Source: Methanobacterium sp. (GTDB taxonomy: Archaea; Methanobacteriota; Methanobacteria; Methanobacteriales; Methanobacteriaceae). Taken from it: 64,000 nt of DNA. The stretch spans positions 10,429 to 74,428 of the forward strand of contig JASEIM010000004.1 in NCBI GenBank assembly GCA_030017655.1. The letters are read 5' to 3'. A program made the position numbers and the translations under genes. Below the pieces are notes generated by a model, which was not told the DNA's origin, did no database searches, and saw nothing but the letters and a program-made list of their open reading frames with translations. This document shows, one piece after another, positions 1 to 8,469 of the stretch. The number at the start of each line of letters is the position of its first letter. Position 1 is the stretch's first letter.

Positions 1-821
1 CGTGTCTTGGAAAAAAACCCGAAAATAGCTTATTTTTTGGTATAGATGATTTGAATATTGATATTAATGCATATCCTGAAGAAAGAAATTGTCCAGTATG
101 TAAGAATGATTTAAAATATCTAAAGCATTATCTGGGTCATCTTGGTATATATGAATGTGATTGTGGTTTTAAACGTCCACCTCTCCATGTTAGAGCTCGT
201 GATATTAAAGATGATCAATTTACACTGGTTATGGGTTCAAATAAAGCCAAAATTAAACTGAAAAATAGAGGTATTCACAACATCTATAATGCCCTTGCTG
301 CAGCATGTGGGGCAATGGCTTTAAATGTTGATTTTGATAATATTGTAAGGGGTATTGAAAGTTTTGAAGGGGTTAACGGTAGATTTCAGGAGTTTAATAT
401 GGGTAAAAGGGTTATAGTTGATTTTGCCCATAATCCTGCAGGTGTTAAAGCCATAATCCAGGCATTGCGTCTTGAAAAATCGGTAAATTCAAAACTAATT
501 GTTGTTAATACCATATCTTCGGAAAGTGGGATTAATGGAGATATTGAAATAGCAAATATATTAAAAGATGTTGATGTTATAGTAGTAGCATCCAATGCAA
601 GTAGAAAGGCATTAATGGAGATTGAAACTGATTCTCAGGTGATTTTAACAGATTTAAGTAAAAAAAATTCTAAAATTGGAACACTTGGGGCAAGCAGGGA
701 ACAGGTTAAAGAAAGTTTGGAAAAAGCCATTGAAGTGGCTGATAAAGATGATATAATATTAGTGATCGGAGAAGGGGGAGTTAAATATTCTGCAGAAATT
801 CTTGGAAAATTCAAAAATTAG
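1..821 (+). CDS. MurT-like Mur ligase family protein (5' end outside window)
   Basis: The reading frame is already open at the left edge (first full codon at base 3), so the N-terminal part with the ATP P-loop is outside the window. The visible part starts with a zinc-ribbon-like insert (CPVC, then a C-x-C pair about 25 residues later). A Mur ligase core follows, with NIYNALAA and DFAHNPAG motifs. A zinc ribbon inside a Mur ligase is the mark of MurT, the ligase half of the lipid II amidating enzyme; the usual MurT C-terminal DUF1727 is not obvious here. In Methanobacteriales, Mur ligase homologues build pseudomurein peptides, so a cell-wall role is the likely inference. The 3' end overlaps the next gene by 20 bases, suggesting co-transcription. 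It could also be a ligase for another amino-acid conjugate. Confidence 0.75.
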   Translation, partial: CLGKKPENSLFFGIDDLNIDINAYPEERNCPVCKNDLKYLKHYLGHLGIYECDCGFKRPPLHVRARDIKDDQFTLVMGSNKAKIKLKNRGIHNIYNALAAACGAMALNVDFDNIVRGIESFEGVNGRFQEFNMGKRVIVDFAHNPAGVKAIIQALRLEKSVNSKLIVVNTISSESGINGDIEIANILKDVDVIVVASNASRKALMEIETDSQVILTDLSKKNSKIGTLGASREQVKESLEKAIEVADKDDIILVIGEGGVKYSAEILGKFKN

Positions 822-1971
822 CATCGTTGTTCTTTTTTTAGTGGCACTGGCCATGTATCCATTTGGAAATGCAATAGAAGATTATTACCCGCAGCAGGGT
901 CCAACAGAAATCACCTCGATGAATGTAGGAGACACAGTACTGGCAGGAACTACGGTTGTAGATGGGAAAAAAATCAGAAAAGTACCTATACTTTATGACC
1001 CCGGATATCTTAGAGATTATATTGAAGATATGAGATTCATTGACTTTTTCGATGCAATAATAACTGGAACAGTTAAAACTCCAATTGGAAGAATTACATC
1101 AGGAAGTATTTCAAAAAGTGGAGTTGCACAGGGTTTTAATGGTCCGGGAATTTTAGAAGTTAAAGGGGGGAAATTGACTGTAACTCCACCGGGAACTTTT
1201 GTTTATGGAAAAAAAATACCTTATATGTTTGGAATTAAAACAAAAGACGGTCTGGAAATTGTAGAAGGAAATAGAACCATAAAAATAGTGCCATATGACC
1301 AGATAAGTAATGATACAATTCCTCATGATTATGTAAATGTAAACAACGTTAAAAAATGGTACAACAATGCTGAAGTGGGTAAAAGTATAACTCTGGGTTA
1401 TGCTATTGCTAATTTCAACGATGGAAGGAATACAGTTGCACCAGAAGATATAGAAACTTTATTTGGAAGTAGAATAATAGATTATATGAAAAATTACCCC
1501 TCAGGATCGCCAATACTTGTATATATGGGACCTGTTACTGAAAAAGTCAGTGGAAGTAATGGAGATTCACTTGGATCTTTTCCTGAGTACAATGATGCAA
1601 TAAGGGAGCAAAATTCACGAGCATTTGTAGATGCATGGGATGGAACCATAATTCCGCCACATTCTACTTCTTCAGGTAAAGAAACTGTAGGGTTTGGAAG
1701 ATCTATTGACCCCCATGCTCCTGGAGGATGGGCTTCTCATGGTGTTTGCCCTGCAGCAAGAGCATTAAGAGGTGCAGTATCTGAAGCAGGATTTGGACTT
1801 CCAACTGGCCTTACATGGGGAGAATATGCAGTACTATTTGGATTTAATCCTGCAGTGGATGTGAAGGTCACAAATACCAAGGACTATCCGGTTAAAATAG
1901 TAATGTGGACAAGCGGATCAGGTCCTGGCATGAGCATACATGCAGAAGTCATAGAATACATACCTCAATAG
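802..1971 (+). CDS. Secreted VanW-like protein
   Basis: 389 residues. The N-terminus has a hydrophobic signal segment (residues about 7-24, ending FGNA), so the protein is probably exported and acts at the cell surface. The last 100 residues resemble the C-terminal part of VanW-family proteins: a CPAARALRGAVSEAG stretch, then NPAVDVKVTN and DYPVKI, like the usual NNTxYPIKI. The middle region was not recognised. A TTG start lies inside the 3' end of the Mur ligase; a GTG at 841 is possible but would shorten the signal peptide. Overlap with a Mur-ligase gene suggests a cell-wall function. The VanW relation is by motif only. Confidence 0.6.
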   Translation: MENSKISIVVLFLVALAMYPFGNAIEDYYPQQGPTEITSMNVGDTVLAGTTVVDGKKIRKVPILYDPGYLRDYIEDMRFIDFFDAIITGTVKTPIGRITSGSISKSGVAQGFNGPGILEVKGGKLTVTPPGTFVYGKKIPYMFGIKTKDGLEIVEGNRTIKIVPYDQISNDTIPHDYVNVNNVKKWYNNAEVGKSITLGYAIANFNDGRNTVAPEDIETLFGSRIIDYMKNYPSGSPILVYMGPVTEKVSGSNGDSLGSFPEYNDAIREQNSRAFVDAWDGTIIPPHSTSSGKETVGFGRSIDPHAPGGWASHGVCPAARALRGAVSEAGFGLPTGLTWGEYAVLFGFNPAVDVKVTNTKDYPVKIVMWTSGSGPGMSIHAEVIEYIPQ

Positions 1972-1995
1972 GAAATTTATTTTCCTTTTTATTTT
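1971..1995 (+). terminator. Hairpin plus T-tract terminator
   Basis: GGAAA and TTTCC arms (1971-1985) flank a short AT loop and are followed by a T-rich run, directly at the stop codon of the VanW-like gene. Confidence 0.5.
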
Positions 1996-2014
1996 TCTCT
2001 TAAATACATTTTGA

Positions 2015-2686
2015 GTGATTGGAATGGTTTCAGCAGTTATAACAGCAGCGGGCAAAAACAGACGAATGAGAGAAGATTTTAAAGCCCGTGGAATGGAGAT
2101 ACGACATAAATTACTCCTTGATTTGCATGGAATGCCTGTAATACTTCAAACTCTAAAAAACACTCTTAATGCTAATGTAGAAGATTGTGTTATTGTTTTA
2201 GGGCATTTCAGCGATGAAATAACCGTAGTGATTGATGAATTTGATGATGAAAGAGTTAGGGTGGTTAAAAATCCTGAAAATAATGTTGAATTATCTGAAT
2301 CTCTATTGAATGGAGTAAATAAAATTAAATCGGATTACTGTCTTTGTGTTGCTGCAGATCAACCCACAATATCAGCTGAAACACTTAGAAATTTAATCAA
2401 AGGGGTTTTTGAAAGCAAAGATCCAGAAAACACGGTTTCGATTCTTGCAAGGGGAAAAACAGGATATCTGGATTCTGCTAAGGGCCTGGGAATGCCATTT
2501 GCATGCCATAAAAACATTCTAATGAAATATTTGGTTGGAAAAGAGGATAATTTAAATCCTATTTTGCGGGAAATGGTTAATGATGGAATTATTTTATATG
2601 GAGTTCAATCTTTAAACGATCTGGAGCTAATAAATATCAACAGATATGATGATTATCTGAAAATTGTAAGAGAAAGTGATTTATAA
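2015..2686 (+). CDS. MobA-like nucleotidyltransferase family protein
   Basis: About 223 residues with the MobA-like NTP-transferase fold. The N-terminal SAVITAAGKNRRM nucleotide loop is followed by HKLLLDLHGMPV, ADQPTISAETL (metal/nucleotide-binding Asp) and a GLGMPFACHK segment. Relatives add CMP or GMP to molybdopterin or activate sugars. The substrate cannot be told from the sequence, and no molybdopterin genes lie next to it. The reading frame opens with GTG at 2015; an ATG at 2024 (MVSAVITAAG) fits the family start equally well, and neither has a clear ribosome site. Confidence 0.75.
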   Translation: MIGMVSAVITAAGKNRRMREDFKARGMEIRHKLLLDLHGMPVILQTLKNTLNANVEDCVIVLGHFSDEITVVIDEFDDERVRVVKNPENNVELSESLLNGVNKIKSDYCLCVAADQPTISAETLRNLIKGVFESKDPENTVSILARGKTGYLDSAKGLGMPFACHKNILMKYLVGKEDNLNPILREMVNDGIILYGVQSLNDLELININRYDDYLKIVRESDL

Positions 2687-2736
2687 AATAAAAACAGGAG
2701 AATTAACTTAAAATAAAAAATAAATAAGGGGAGTTT

Positions 2737-2952
2737 TTAGAATTTCTTGTTTTCAGTTTCCTCTTCAAGGAGATCTAAACGGTCTTCTACTTCTTCAATT
2801 GCTTTTCCAAGTCTTCCGATGATTTTAACGGTATCTAATACCCATTTTGCTACTAATTGATCGTTAAATTCTCCCCTTTCCACATAATCTGCCATCTTCT
2901 TTTCCAGATCATTGACTTCATCTATAACTTCATATATTTTTGATTGCACCAT
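2737..2952 (-). CDS. Small coiled-coil protein, function unknown
   Basis: 71 residues, highly charged, with heptad-like Leu/Ile spacing over nearly the whole length (EVNDLEKKMADYVE, then EEVEDRLDLLEEE), so probably an alpha-helical coiled coil. No signal peptide or membrane helix. A near-perfect ribosome site (AAAGGAGTGAT) sits 4 bases before the ATG, which supports it as a real gene. It lies downstream of the DUF169 gene on the same strand, 43 bases apart. I do not recognise a family. Confidence 0.7.
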   Translation of the reverse strand: MVQSKIYEVIDEVNDLEKKMADYVERGEFNDQLVAKWVLDTVKIIGRLGKAIEEVEDRLDLLEEETENKKF

Positions 2953-2995
2953 CTATAATCACTCCTTTAGATTTAATAATGTGTTGAAGAAGGTT

Positions 2996-3685
2996 TTATT
3001 TCATGGATATAAGTGCTGTTACAACGCATCCTATATTTTCGCCGTTCATTCCCACAATTACTTCATCTTCTTTTATATCAGCATACTGCCTTGAACCACT
3101 GCATCCAAGGGTAATATTTGCGGTATTGTTAACAAAGGGACCGGCCACAGCGTCGGCACATAAGGATTGAATTCCTGAAAAACTTGCTTCTACCCTACCA
3201 CCACGAGTGTAAACCATTGCCTGAGCAAGTTTAAGTGCCTGAGCAGGGTTACAGATAACTACAATCACATCAGGATCAAATTTAATGTTTTCTAAGGGTG
3301 CATAGATGATAGCTTTCATCATAGGATCAATTTTAGGGATACTTTCCATTGTACGCTTTGCAGAGCCGAGACTTGAGAATCTACCCAGGCTCTGATAAAA
3401 TTCACCAGTTTTTATCTTTTCTGGGGTTTCCATAAGACCAATTGCAGATGCCCCGCCTTTACACATCTGTTCTTCAGCGGTTGCATAAAATGTTTCTCCC
3501 TGCGCTGCTTTTTGAACCATCTCACAGTGCCTTATGTTTTCTTTTATTTTTTCAATCTCTTTGGGTATGTCTTCTTCTCTTAAAATAAATTTTATTGCTA
3601 CGGGGGATTTACTTAAGCCGAGTCTTTCTTTAAGTTCCCTTGAAACCATATCATATCCTTCTACTTCGCAAGTGCCTTCTACCAT
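2996..3685 (-). CDS. DUF169 domain protein
   Basis: 229 residues. The sequence follows the DUF169 pattern: an N-terminal SRELKERLGLSKSPVAIKF, a central HCEMVQKA and EEQMCKGGASAIGL with conserved cysteines, and a C-terminal GCSGSRQYADIKEDE. The family is widespread in methanogens and anaerobes; its function is unknown, and the conserved cysteines suggest metal or cofactor binding. A GGTGA ribosome site 6 bases before the ATG supports this start. The small coiled-coil gene follows closely. Confidence 0.85.
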   Translation of the reverse strand: MVEGTCEVEGYDMVSRELKERLGLSKSPVAIKFILREEDIPKEIEKIKENIRHCEMVQKAAQGETFYATAEEQMCKGGASAIGLMETPEKIKTGEFYQSLGRFSSLGSAKRTMESIPKIDPMMKAIIYAPLENIKFDPDVIVVICNPAQALKLAQAMVYTRGGRVEASFSGIQSLCADAVAGPFVNNTANITLGCSGSRQYADIKEDEVIVGMNGENIGCVVTALISMK

Positions 3686-3827
3686 GATTTTTCACCGTTT
3701 TTATTATATTGTTTAAATTATTTAATTTTATTCAAAATTAAATAAAAATTCACTTGGAAAAGGTATAAAAAGTCTTAAAAAACTAAAATTATAAAATTAA
3801 ATGTTAAAAATAAAAAATTTAGATATT

Positions 3828-4565
3828 TTAAACAGATCTAACGCCTTCAACAAGCTCTTCTATCTTATTTTTAATATCAGAACAGTCTTCAACGACGGTA
3901 CCTGTTACAACAATATCTGCTCCAGCTTTTGCAACACTGGCTGCTGTCTCACCATCACGTATTCCCCCGCCAACAATTACAACCAAATTGGTCATTTTTT
4001 TGACTGCTGCAATCATTTCCTCGGGAATATGATTTGCTGCACCAGAACCGGCTTCAAGATAGATTAATTTCATTCCAAGGCATTCTGCAGCCATTGCATA
4101 GGCAACAGCAATATCTGGTTTGCTTCTAGGTATTAACTTTGCATCTCCAACCCATCCAACAGTTCCTCCTGGCTCAACAACAATATAACCCATTGGTAAA
4201 GTTTCAATCCCTATTTTTTTAATGTTCGGAGCGCCTAATGCTTGTGCGCCAATTATCCAGTAGGGATTTGTTGAGTTTAGAAGACTCATGAAAAAAATCG
4301 CATCAGCATGTTTGCTTACGCCAGTGATGTTACCTGGAAAAAGAATAATTGGAACATCAATATTCTCCTGCAATGCTTTTGCAGTTGAATCAAGCTCATC
4401 AGACTGTGTGGTAGATCCACCGAGCATTATTCCATCAGTACCTCCAGAAACAGCTTCCTGTGCGATTTTAACTGCCTTTTCAGGACTTTGCTCTTCAGGA
4501 TCTAAAAGTGTTAAGTGTATTTTGTGGTCTTTTAATGTATTTTTAATGTAATTTTCAACCTTCAT
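3828..4565 (-). CDS. Geranylgeranylglyceryl phosphate synthase
   Basis: 245 residues, cytosolic or membrane-associated TIM barrel. It catalyses the first committed step of archaeal ether-lipid synthesis, joining sn-glycerol-1-phosphate to geranylgeranyl diphosphate. Family landmarks are present in order: LTLLDPEE near the N-terminus, GGSTTQ, the YLEAGSGAANHIP prenyl-tunnel motif, VGGGIRDGE and VTGTVVED for phosphate binding. Length matches the family. It lies downstream of the L40e gene on the same strand. Confidence 0.95.
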   Translation of the reverse strand: MKVENYIKNTLKDHKIHLTLLDPEEQSPEKAVKIAQEAVSGGTDGIMLGGSTTQSDELDSTAKALQENIDVPIILFPGNITGVSKHADAIFFMSLLNSTNPYWIIGAQALGAPNIKKIGIETLPMGYIVVEPGGTVGWVGDAKLIPRSKPDIAVAYAMAAECLGMKLIYLEAGSGAANHIPEEMIAAVKKMTNLVVIVGGGIRDGETAASVAKAGADIVVTGTVVEDCSDIKNKIEELVEGVRSV

Positions 4566-4616
4566 TTTATCACAGGATAGAAAAAATCATTATTATAAAC
4601 GTTATAAATATAAAGG

Positions 4617-4631
4617 GGGAGGTTAAACCTC
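4617..4631 (-). terminator. Hairpin terminator after L40e
   Basis: GGAGGTTTAACCTCC on the minus strand forms a compact stem followed by CCCTTTATATTT, about 25 bases beyond the L40e stop codon and before the GGGPS start. Confidence 0.45.
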
Positions 4632-4655
4632 CAAAATATTATTTAGAGGATTTAT

Positions 4656-4802
4656 CTATCCTCTTGGTTCTTTAGCTTTCGGTCTTAGACCCTTGTAACC
4701 ACATTTCCTGCATGTTTTTGCAGTAGGGGGGTTTCTTGCGTTACATTTTAAGCATATTTTGATATTGAATATTCTATTTTCTGCTTCTTCAAATCTAGCC
4801 AT
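4656..4802 (-). CDS. rpl40e: 50S ribosomal protein L40e
   Basis: 48 residues, a small zinc-finger protein of the large ribosomal subunit in archaea and eukaryotes. It begins MARFEEAENRIFNIKICLKC, has the four zinc ligands as CLKC and CRKC (15 residues apart), and ends in a basic tail (GLRPKAKEPRG). Length and cysteine spacing are typical of L40e. GGAGG lies upstream of the ATG. It is transcribed in the same direction as Tsr3 upstream and GGGPS downstream, so probably part of one housekeeping cluster. Confidence 0.95.
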   Translation of the reverse strand: MARFEEAENRIFNIKICLKCNARNPPTAKTCRKCGYKGLRPKAKEPRG

Positions 4803-4858
4803 ATAATAGCCTCCTTATATAATTATTTAACTTAATTTTATACAGTTTAGAATATATA

Positions 4859-5365
4859 TCACTCTAAAAATTCATTTTGAATTTCTACAACTTCTAAACT
4901 GCTTTTAGCTTTAGAGTATGCTTCTAATAGCTCTTCATTGAGCTTTAGAAAATGAGGGCCCCATTTGAACTGGGACATAATGTCAATAGCAATATCTTTA
5001 AACCCAATTATATAAAAACTTGCTGCAATTGCCTCAGCAGTTGATAGTATGCATGGCTTTCCATAATTGGTTGGATTTGCAGCTATAAGAAAAGGCAATG
5101 ATCTGCTATTTTTCCCTGTTTTTAACCTAAAAGGGACTTTATCCAGCCTTTTCCATGAACAATCAAGCCCTACAAGTCCTTTTTCAATAATTGTCTCTCT
5201 ATCTTCAACAGATAATGCTTTTTGAGAATATGGATCCAGTACAATTGCACCGGTAGGTACTTGATTTAATTTTGTAACTACTTTAACTTTTCCCTTTTTT
5301 CCAAGTTTAACTGTGGTGCATTTCTTACGATCACATTCTTCTGCATGATATACAACAATTCTCAT
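4859..5365 (-). CDS. 16S rRNA aminocarboxypropyltransferase Tsr3 (DUF367)
   Basis: 168 residues. Tsr3 transfers the aminocarboxypropyl group of S-adenosylmethionine to a small-subunit rRNA pseudouridine. Diagnostic stretches are the N-terminal HAEECDRKKCT, the LDPYSQKALS and GLDCSWK segments, and LPFLIAANPTNYGKP with LSTAEAIAAS, which form the SAM/substrate pocket. Length matches archaeal members. It lies 57 bases upstream of L40e, which fits a ribosome-maturation role. Confidence 0.92.
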   Translation of the reverse strand: MRIVVYHAEECDRKKCTTVKLGKKGKVKVVTKLNQVPTGAIVLDPYSQKALSVEDRETIIEKGLVGLDCSWKRLDKVPFRLKTGKNSRSLPFLIAANPTNYGKPCILSTAEAIAASFYIIGFKDIAIDIMSQFKWGPHFLKLNEELLEAYSKAKSSLEVVEIQNEFLE

Positions 5366-5544
5366 TTCTAAAACACATTAAAATTTTTTTGGATCATTTT
5401 CAAATTATTTAAAAAGAACAATATTTTTTTTAAATCATCATATATTAAAATTTATCCATTAATAAAAAAAGATTAGGAAAAAGCTATGTATAAAATTTTA
5501 TTTTTTAATATATGATTTTTAATAAATAAGCTTGAAATCGAGCT

Positions 5545-7596
5545 TTAAAGTGTAGATCGCTCATGATCAACTATTTTTGATACTGCAATTTTAGGATCCT
5601 TAATATTCTCTAAATCATAATATTTTCCACCTGAAGCTAAGGCTAACTCCATATTGGTATCCCTACCAAATTTTACGGTTTTTTCAAAATTTACAACTAT
5701 TGTTGTTATATCATTTTCTTTCAGGCTTTCTGCAATCTTAACAGCATCCTGGGTAGGTCCTTCTTTGAATCCCACATTAGGCATACCATCTGTTAAAATC
5801 ACCATCATAGGAACATATTCATTGGTGAATTTCTCTTTTTTCAGTAATTCAAGTCCTTTTTTAAGCCCAGATGCCAGGGGAGTTGTACCTCCAACCCTAA
5901 TATTGTCCACATGTTCTTTGAATGATGTTGCCCGTCTGGTTGTTGGAATTATAACCTCTGCATCGTGGCCTTTAAACCCAACAACACTTAACTTATCTTT
6001 ATGTCTTGCGGTATCATCAATTAACTGATTTAAAATGCCTTTAACTTTATTTGCTTTTCGATCAGAGAACATGGATCCGCTTATATCTACTACAAGAGCT
6101 ATTGATGCTCTTGCACCATGTTTTCTTACTTTTTCGCGCAGATGTTCATTTTCAACTTTTATACTGCCCTCTGATTTAACTGCCGCAGCCCTTAATGTTG
6201 CATCTATTGCTATATCACGAGAAACCTTTTTAGGAACCTTACTTTTTATGTACTTGCCTTTTTGGGTCTTAGAATCAACTCTTTTTCCATATAATCTGTT
6301 TTTAGTTTTGCCTTTCATTTTAAGGAGCTTTTTTATATCAATCTCCTCTGCATCGGTTTCTACGATGTTTTCCTCTTCTTCAAGGCTTTTAAGCATCATC
6401 CCTTTTTTCCCTTCTTCCTGATTATCGGGCTGTTCAATAGGAGTTCGAGCGCTTCCAGTCTTTTGTTCTTCCTCAAGTTGATTTTCTTCTTGAGGGTCCT
6501 CTCCGTTATCTGGATTCAAATCACCATTACCATTTTGTTCTTGTTCAGATGATGAATCTTCCTTATCATCATTTTTTTCCTTTTCTTCTTCCTCAATATC
6601 TGAAACCGCTTTTTCCAGCATTTCTTTGATTTTGTCCTGACCATATGATTTTGGAAGTCTTTCTCCAAGGACAAGTAGCATTGCTTCCTCTAAATCATCA
6701 TAATTGACTTCATTACGATTATTGTAAGCTGCAATGGTTTTAGCGGTTTTTAAAATAGCAATGTCTGCCCGATGTCCGTCGACCCCTATATTAACACAGA
6801 CCAGCGCTATGGCTTTCATAATGTCTGAAGATACTTTTACATCTTCAAGCAGATTTCTGGCACTTAAAATATTTTCCAGTATTTTATTTTGTTCAGATTT
6901 AAATTTCTCTACAAATCCTGCAGGATTCCTTTCAAACTCTTCTCTACGTGCCATTATTTCTATACGGTCTTCAATTTCCATGATACTATGCACTATGATA
7001 TGAAGACCAATCCGATCCGAAAGCTGAGGTCTAAGCTCCCCTTCTGCAGGGTTCATAGTTCCAACAAGTATAAATTTGGATGGATGGGATAATGAAATTC
7101 CCTCTCTTTCTACAATGTTCACACCATAAGCAGCAGCATCCAGCAGAACATCCACAATGTTATCATCCAGAAGGTTTATTTCGTCGATATAAAGTATGTT
7201 CCTATTGGCCTCTGCAAGTATCCCTGGTTCCAGGGCCTTTGTACCTTCTTTAAGAGCTTTTTCAATGTTTATTGATCCAACAACACGATCCTCAGTTGAA
7301 CCCAGGGGAAGCTCCACCACTCTCATTTTTTTTTCTTCAACCTTCATATCTTCAGATATACATGCATCACATAGTGATCCTTCATCATCAGGATCACAGT
7401 TAAATGGACAGCCTTTAACAACTTTTATAGATGGTAAAAGGTCAGCAAGCGCCCTTACTGCTGTGGTTTTGCCTGTTCCTTTGTCTCCTTTAATAAGGAC
7501 TCCACCAATACTTGGATTTATTGCATTTAATATTAATGCTTTTTTAATGTTTTCTTGACCTACAATTGCTGAAAAAGGAAAAATAAGGTTTTTCAA
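5545..7596 (-). CDS. Fused ChlI/ChlD-type chelatase ATPase with VWA domain (putative cobaltochelatase)
   Basis: About 683 residues. The N-terminal AAA+ ATPase has Walker A GDKGTGKTTA, Walker B ILYIDEINLL and a cysteine cluster (CPFNCDP, LCDAC) between them. A very acidic Glu/Asp/Gln linker (about residues 325-400) follows, then a von Willebrand A domain with MIDAS motif DISGSMFS and TDGMPN. This is the I and D subunit arrangement of Mg/Co chelatases in one chain; it powers metal insertion together with a large CobN/ChlH subunit, which is not in this window. The metal (Co for cobamides, or another) is inference. A GTG at 7605 would add 3 residues, but the GGTGAG ribosome site spaced for TTG 7596 favours the shorter form. 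Confidence 0.85.
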   Translation of the reverse strand: MKNLIFPFSAIVGQENIKKALILNAINPSIGGVLIKGDKGTGKTTAVRALADLLPSIKVVKGCPFNCDPDDEGSLCDACISEDMKVEEKKMRVVELPLGSTEDRVVGSINIEKALKEGTKALEPGILAEANRNILYIDEINLLDDNIVDVLLDAAAYGVNIVEREGISLSHPSKFILVGTMNPAEGELRPQLSDRIGLHIIVHSIMEIEDRIEIMARREEFERNPAGFVEKFKSEQNKILENILSARNLLEDVKVSSDIMKAIALVCVNIGVDGHRADIAILKTAKTIAAYNNRNEVNYDDLEEAMLLVLGERLPKSYGQDKIKEMLEKAVSDIEEEEKEKNDDKEDSSSEQEQNGNGDLNPDNGEDPQEENQLEEEQKTGSARTPIEQPDNQEEGKKGMMLKSLEEEENIVETDAEEIDIKKLLKMKGKTKNRLYGKRVDSKTQKGKYIKSKVPKKVSRDIAIDATLRAAAVKSEGSIKVENEHLREKVRKHGARASIALVVDISGSMFSDRKANKVKGILNQLIDDTARHKDKLSVVGFKGHDAEVIIPTTRRATSFKEHVDNIRVGGTTPLASGLKKGLELLKKEKFTNEYVPMMVILTDGMPNVGFKEGPTQDAVKIAESLKENDITTIVVNFEKTVKFGRDTNMELALASGGKYYDLENIKDPKIAVSKIVDHERSTL

Positions 7597-7804
7597 TAGT
7601 CTCACCGTTTATTGCTCTAAAATTATTTTTTTAATCTGTAAACTAGGATTTTTTAGTTAATATATATAATGAAATTACATCCATAAATATATTGTCAATA
7701 TTATTATTTCTACATAGTTTTAATAATATTTTAGAAATAATTGAAAAATGAATAACCTAAAGAATAAATAATACCAATTACATAAGCTCAACTGGTGATA
7801 TAAT

Positions 7805-7960
7805 ATGTGTACTGTTGGAGGACCAATGGCTGACATTAAAATGAAGAAACTTAAAACAAAAAGATACAGATGCATGGATTGTGGAAACGAGTTTAAAGGA
7901 ATTGGAAGAAAAGTAGTTTGCCCTGCATGTCAGTCAGAGAACGTAGAAGCATTAGAATAA
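7805..7960 (+). CDS. Small zinc-ribbon protein
   Basis: 51 residues, beginning MCTVGGPMADIKMKKLK. A classic rubredoxin-type zinc ribbon: YRCMDCGNEFKG, then VVCPACQSE, with two CxxC knuckles 15 residues apart. The GGTGAT ribosome site is correctly spaced before the ATG. Such mini-ribbons often bind nucleic acid or act as adaptors, but nothing here shows which. The downstream gene starts inside it in another frame (overlap about 34 bases), so the two are probably translationally coupled. Confidence 0.75.
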   Translation: MCTVGGPMADIKMKKLKTKRYRCMDCGNEFKGIGRKVVCPACQSENVEALE

Positions 7961-8403
7961 CTCCAGATGAGATTTTATTTTTAATTGGAAATTCTGGAGA
8001 ACTTGGCATTGTGAAAGCCGGAAATAAAAAACAGATTTTCATAGGGATGCCGAATAAAGAAGAGATAGTAGTATTTCTTGAACCTGAAGATTTAATTGCA
8101 GTTTCTTCCTTTGATTCGGGTGAAAAAGCCGAAAAAGGAATTCGATGCATGATTTATCTTCTAAGAGAATTAAATGCCCCAATTACTGTTCTTCCAGAAA
8201 ATCACCCAACTTCAAACAGACTTCCAATGGTTGTAGCCACAGGAGACCATGTTCGTCTGAACTGTAATATAGTTCCAGGAACCCATCCGGAGCAGGATAT
8301 ATTATGTGCATGCGAAGATCTTTCTGGCCTTGAGATATCAGCCTCAAATGAAGGTGTTAATATTGATGGGGTCATTAAGGATTTTAAAGTTGAAAAATTT
8401 TGA
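7927..8403 (+). CDS. Uncharacterised methanogen protein overlapping the zinc-ribbon gene
   Basis: 158 residues from the ATG at 7927 (a TTG at 7918 is also in frame). No signal peptide or membrane helix. The sequence is mixed alpha/beta with several short hydrophobic strands (EILFLIGNSGELGIVKAG, EEIVVFLEPEDLIAVSS) and a conserved-looking LPENHPTSNRLPMVV and PGTHPEQDILCACEDL. I do not recognise a named domain. The tight overlap with the zinc-ribbon gene suggests that the two products act together. Confidence 0.65.
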   Translation: MSVRERRSIRITPDEILFLIGNSGELGIVKAGNKKQIFIGMPNKEEIVVFLEPEDLIAVSSFDSGEKAEKGIRCMIYLLRELNAPITVLPENHPTSNRLPMVVATGDHVRLNCNIVPGTHPEQDILCACEDLSGLEISASNEGVNIDGVIKDFKVEKF

Positions 8404-8410
8404 ATTTAAT

Positions 8411-8434
8411 TGCCAGATCTCCTTAGATTTCTGG
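8411..8434 (+). terminator. Weak hairpin after the uncharacterised gene
   Basis: GCCAGA and TCTGGT arms about 8 bases after the stop codon, followed by AT-rich sequence. Could be a terminator. Confidence 0.25.
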
Positions 8435-8469
8435 TAAACATTAGTTTAATATAATAAAAAAAGGTTTAA

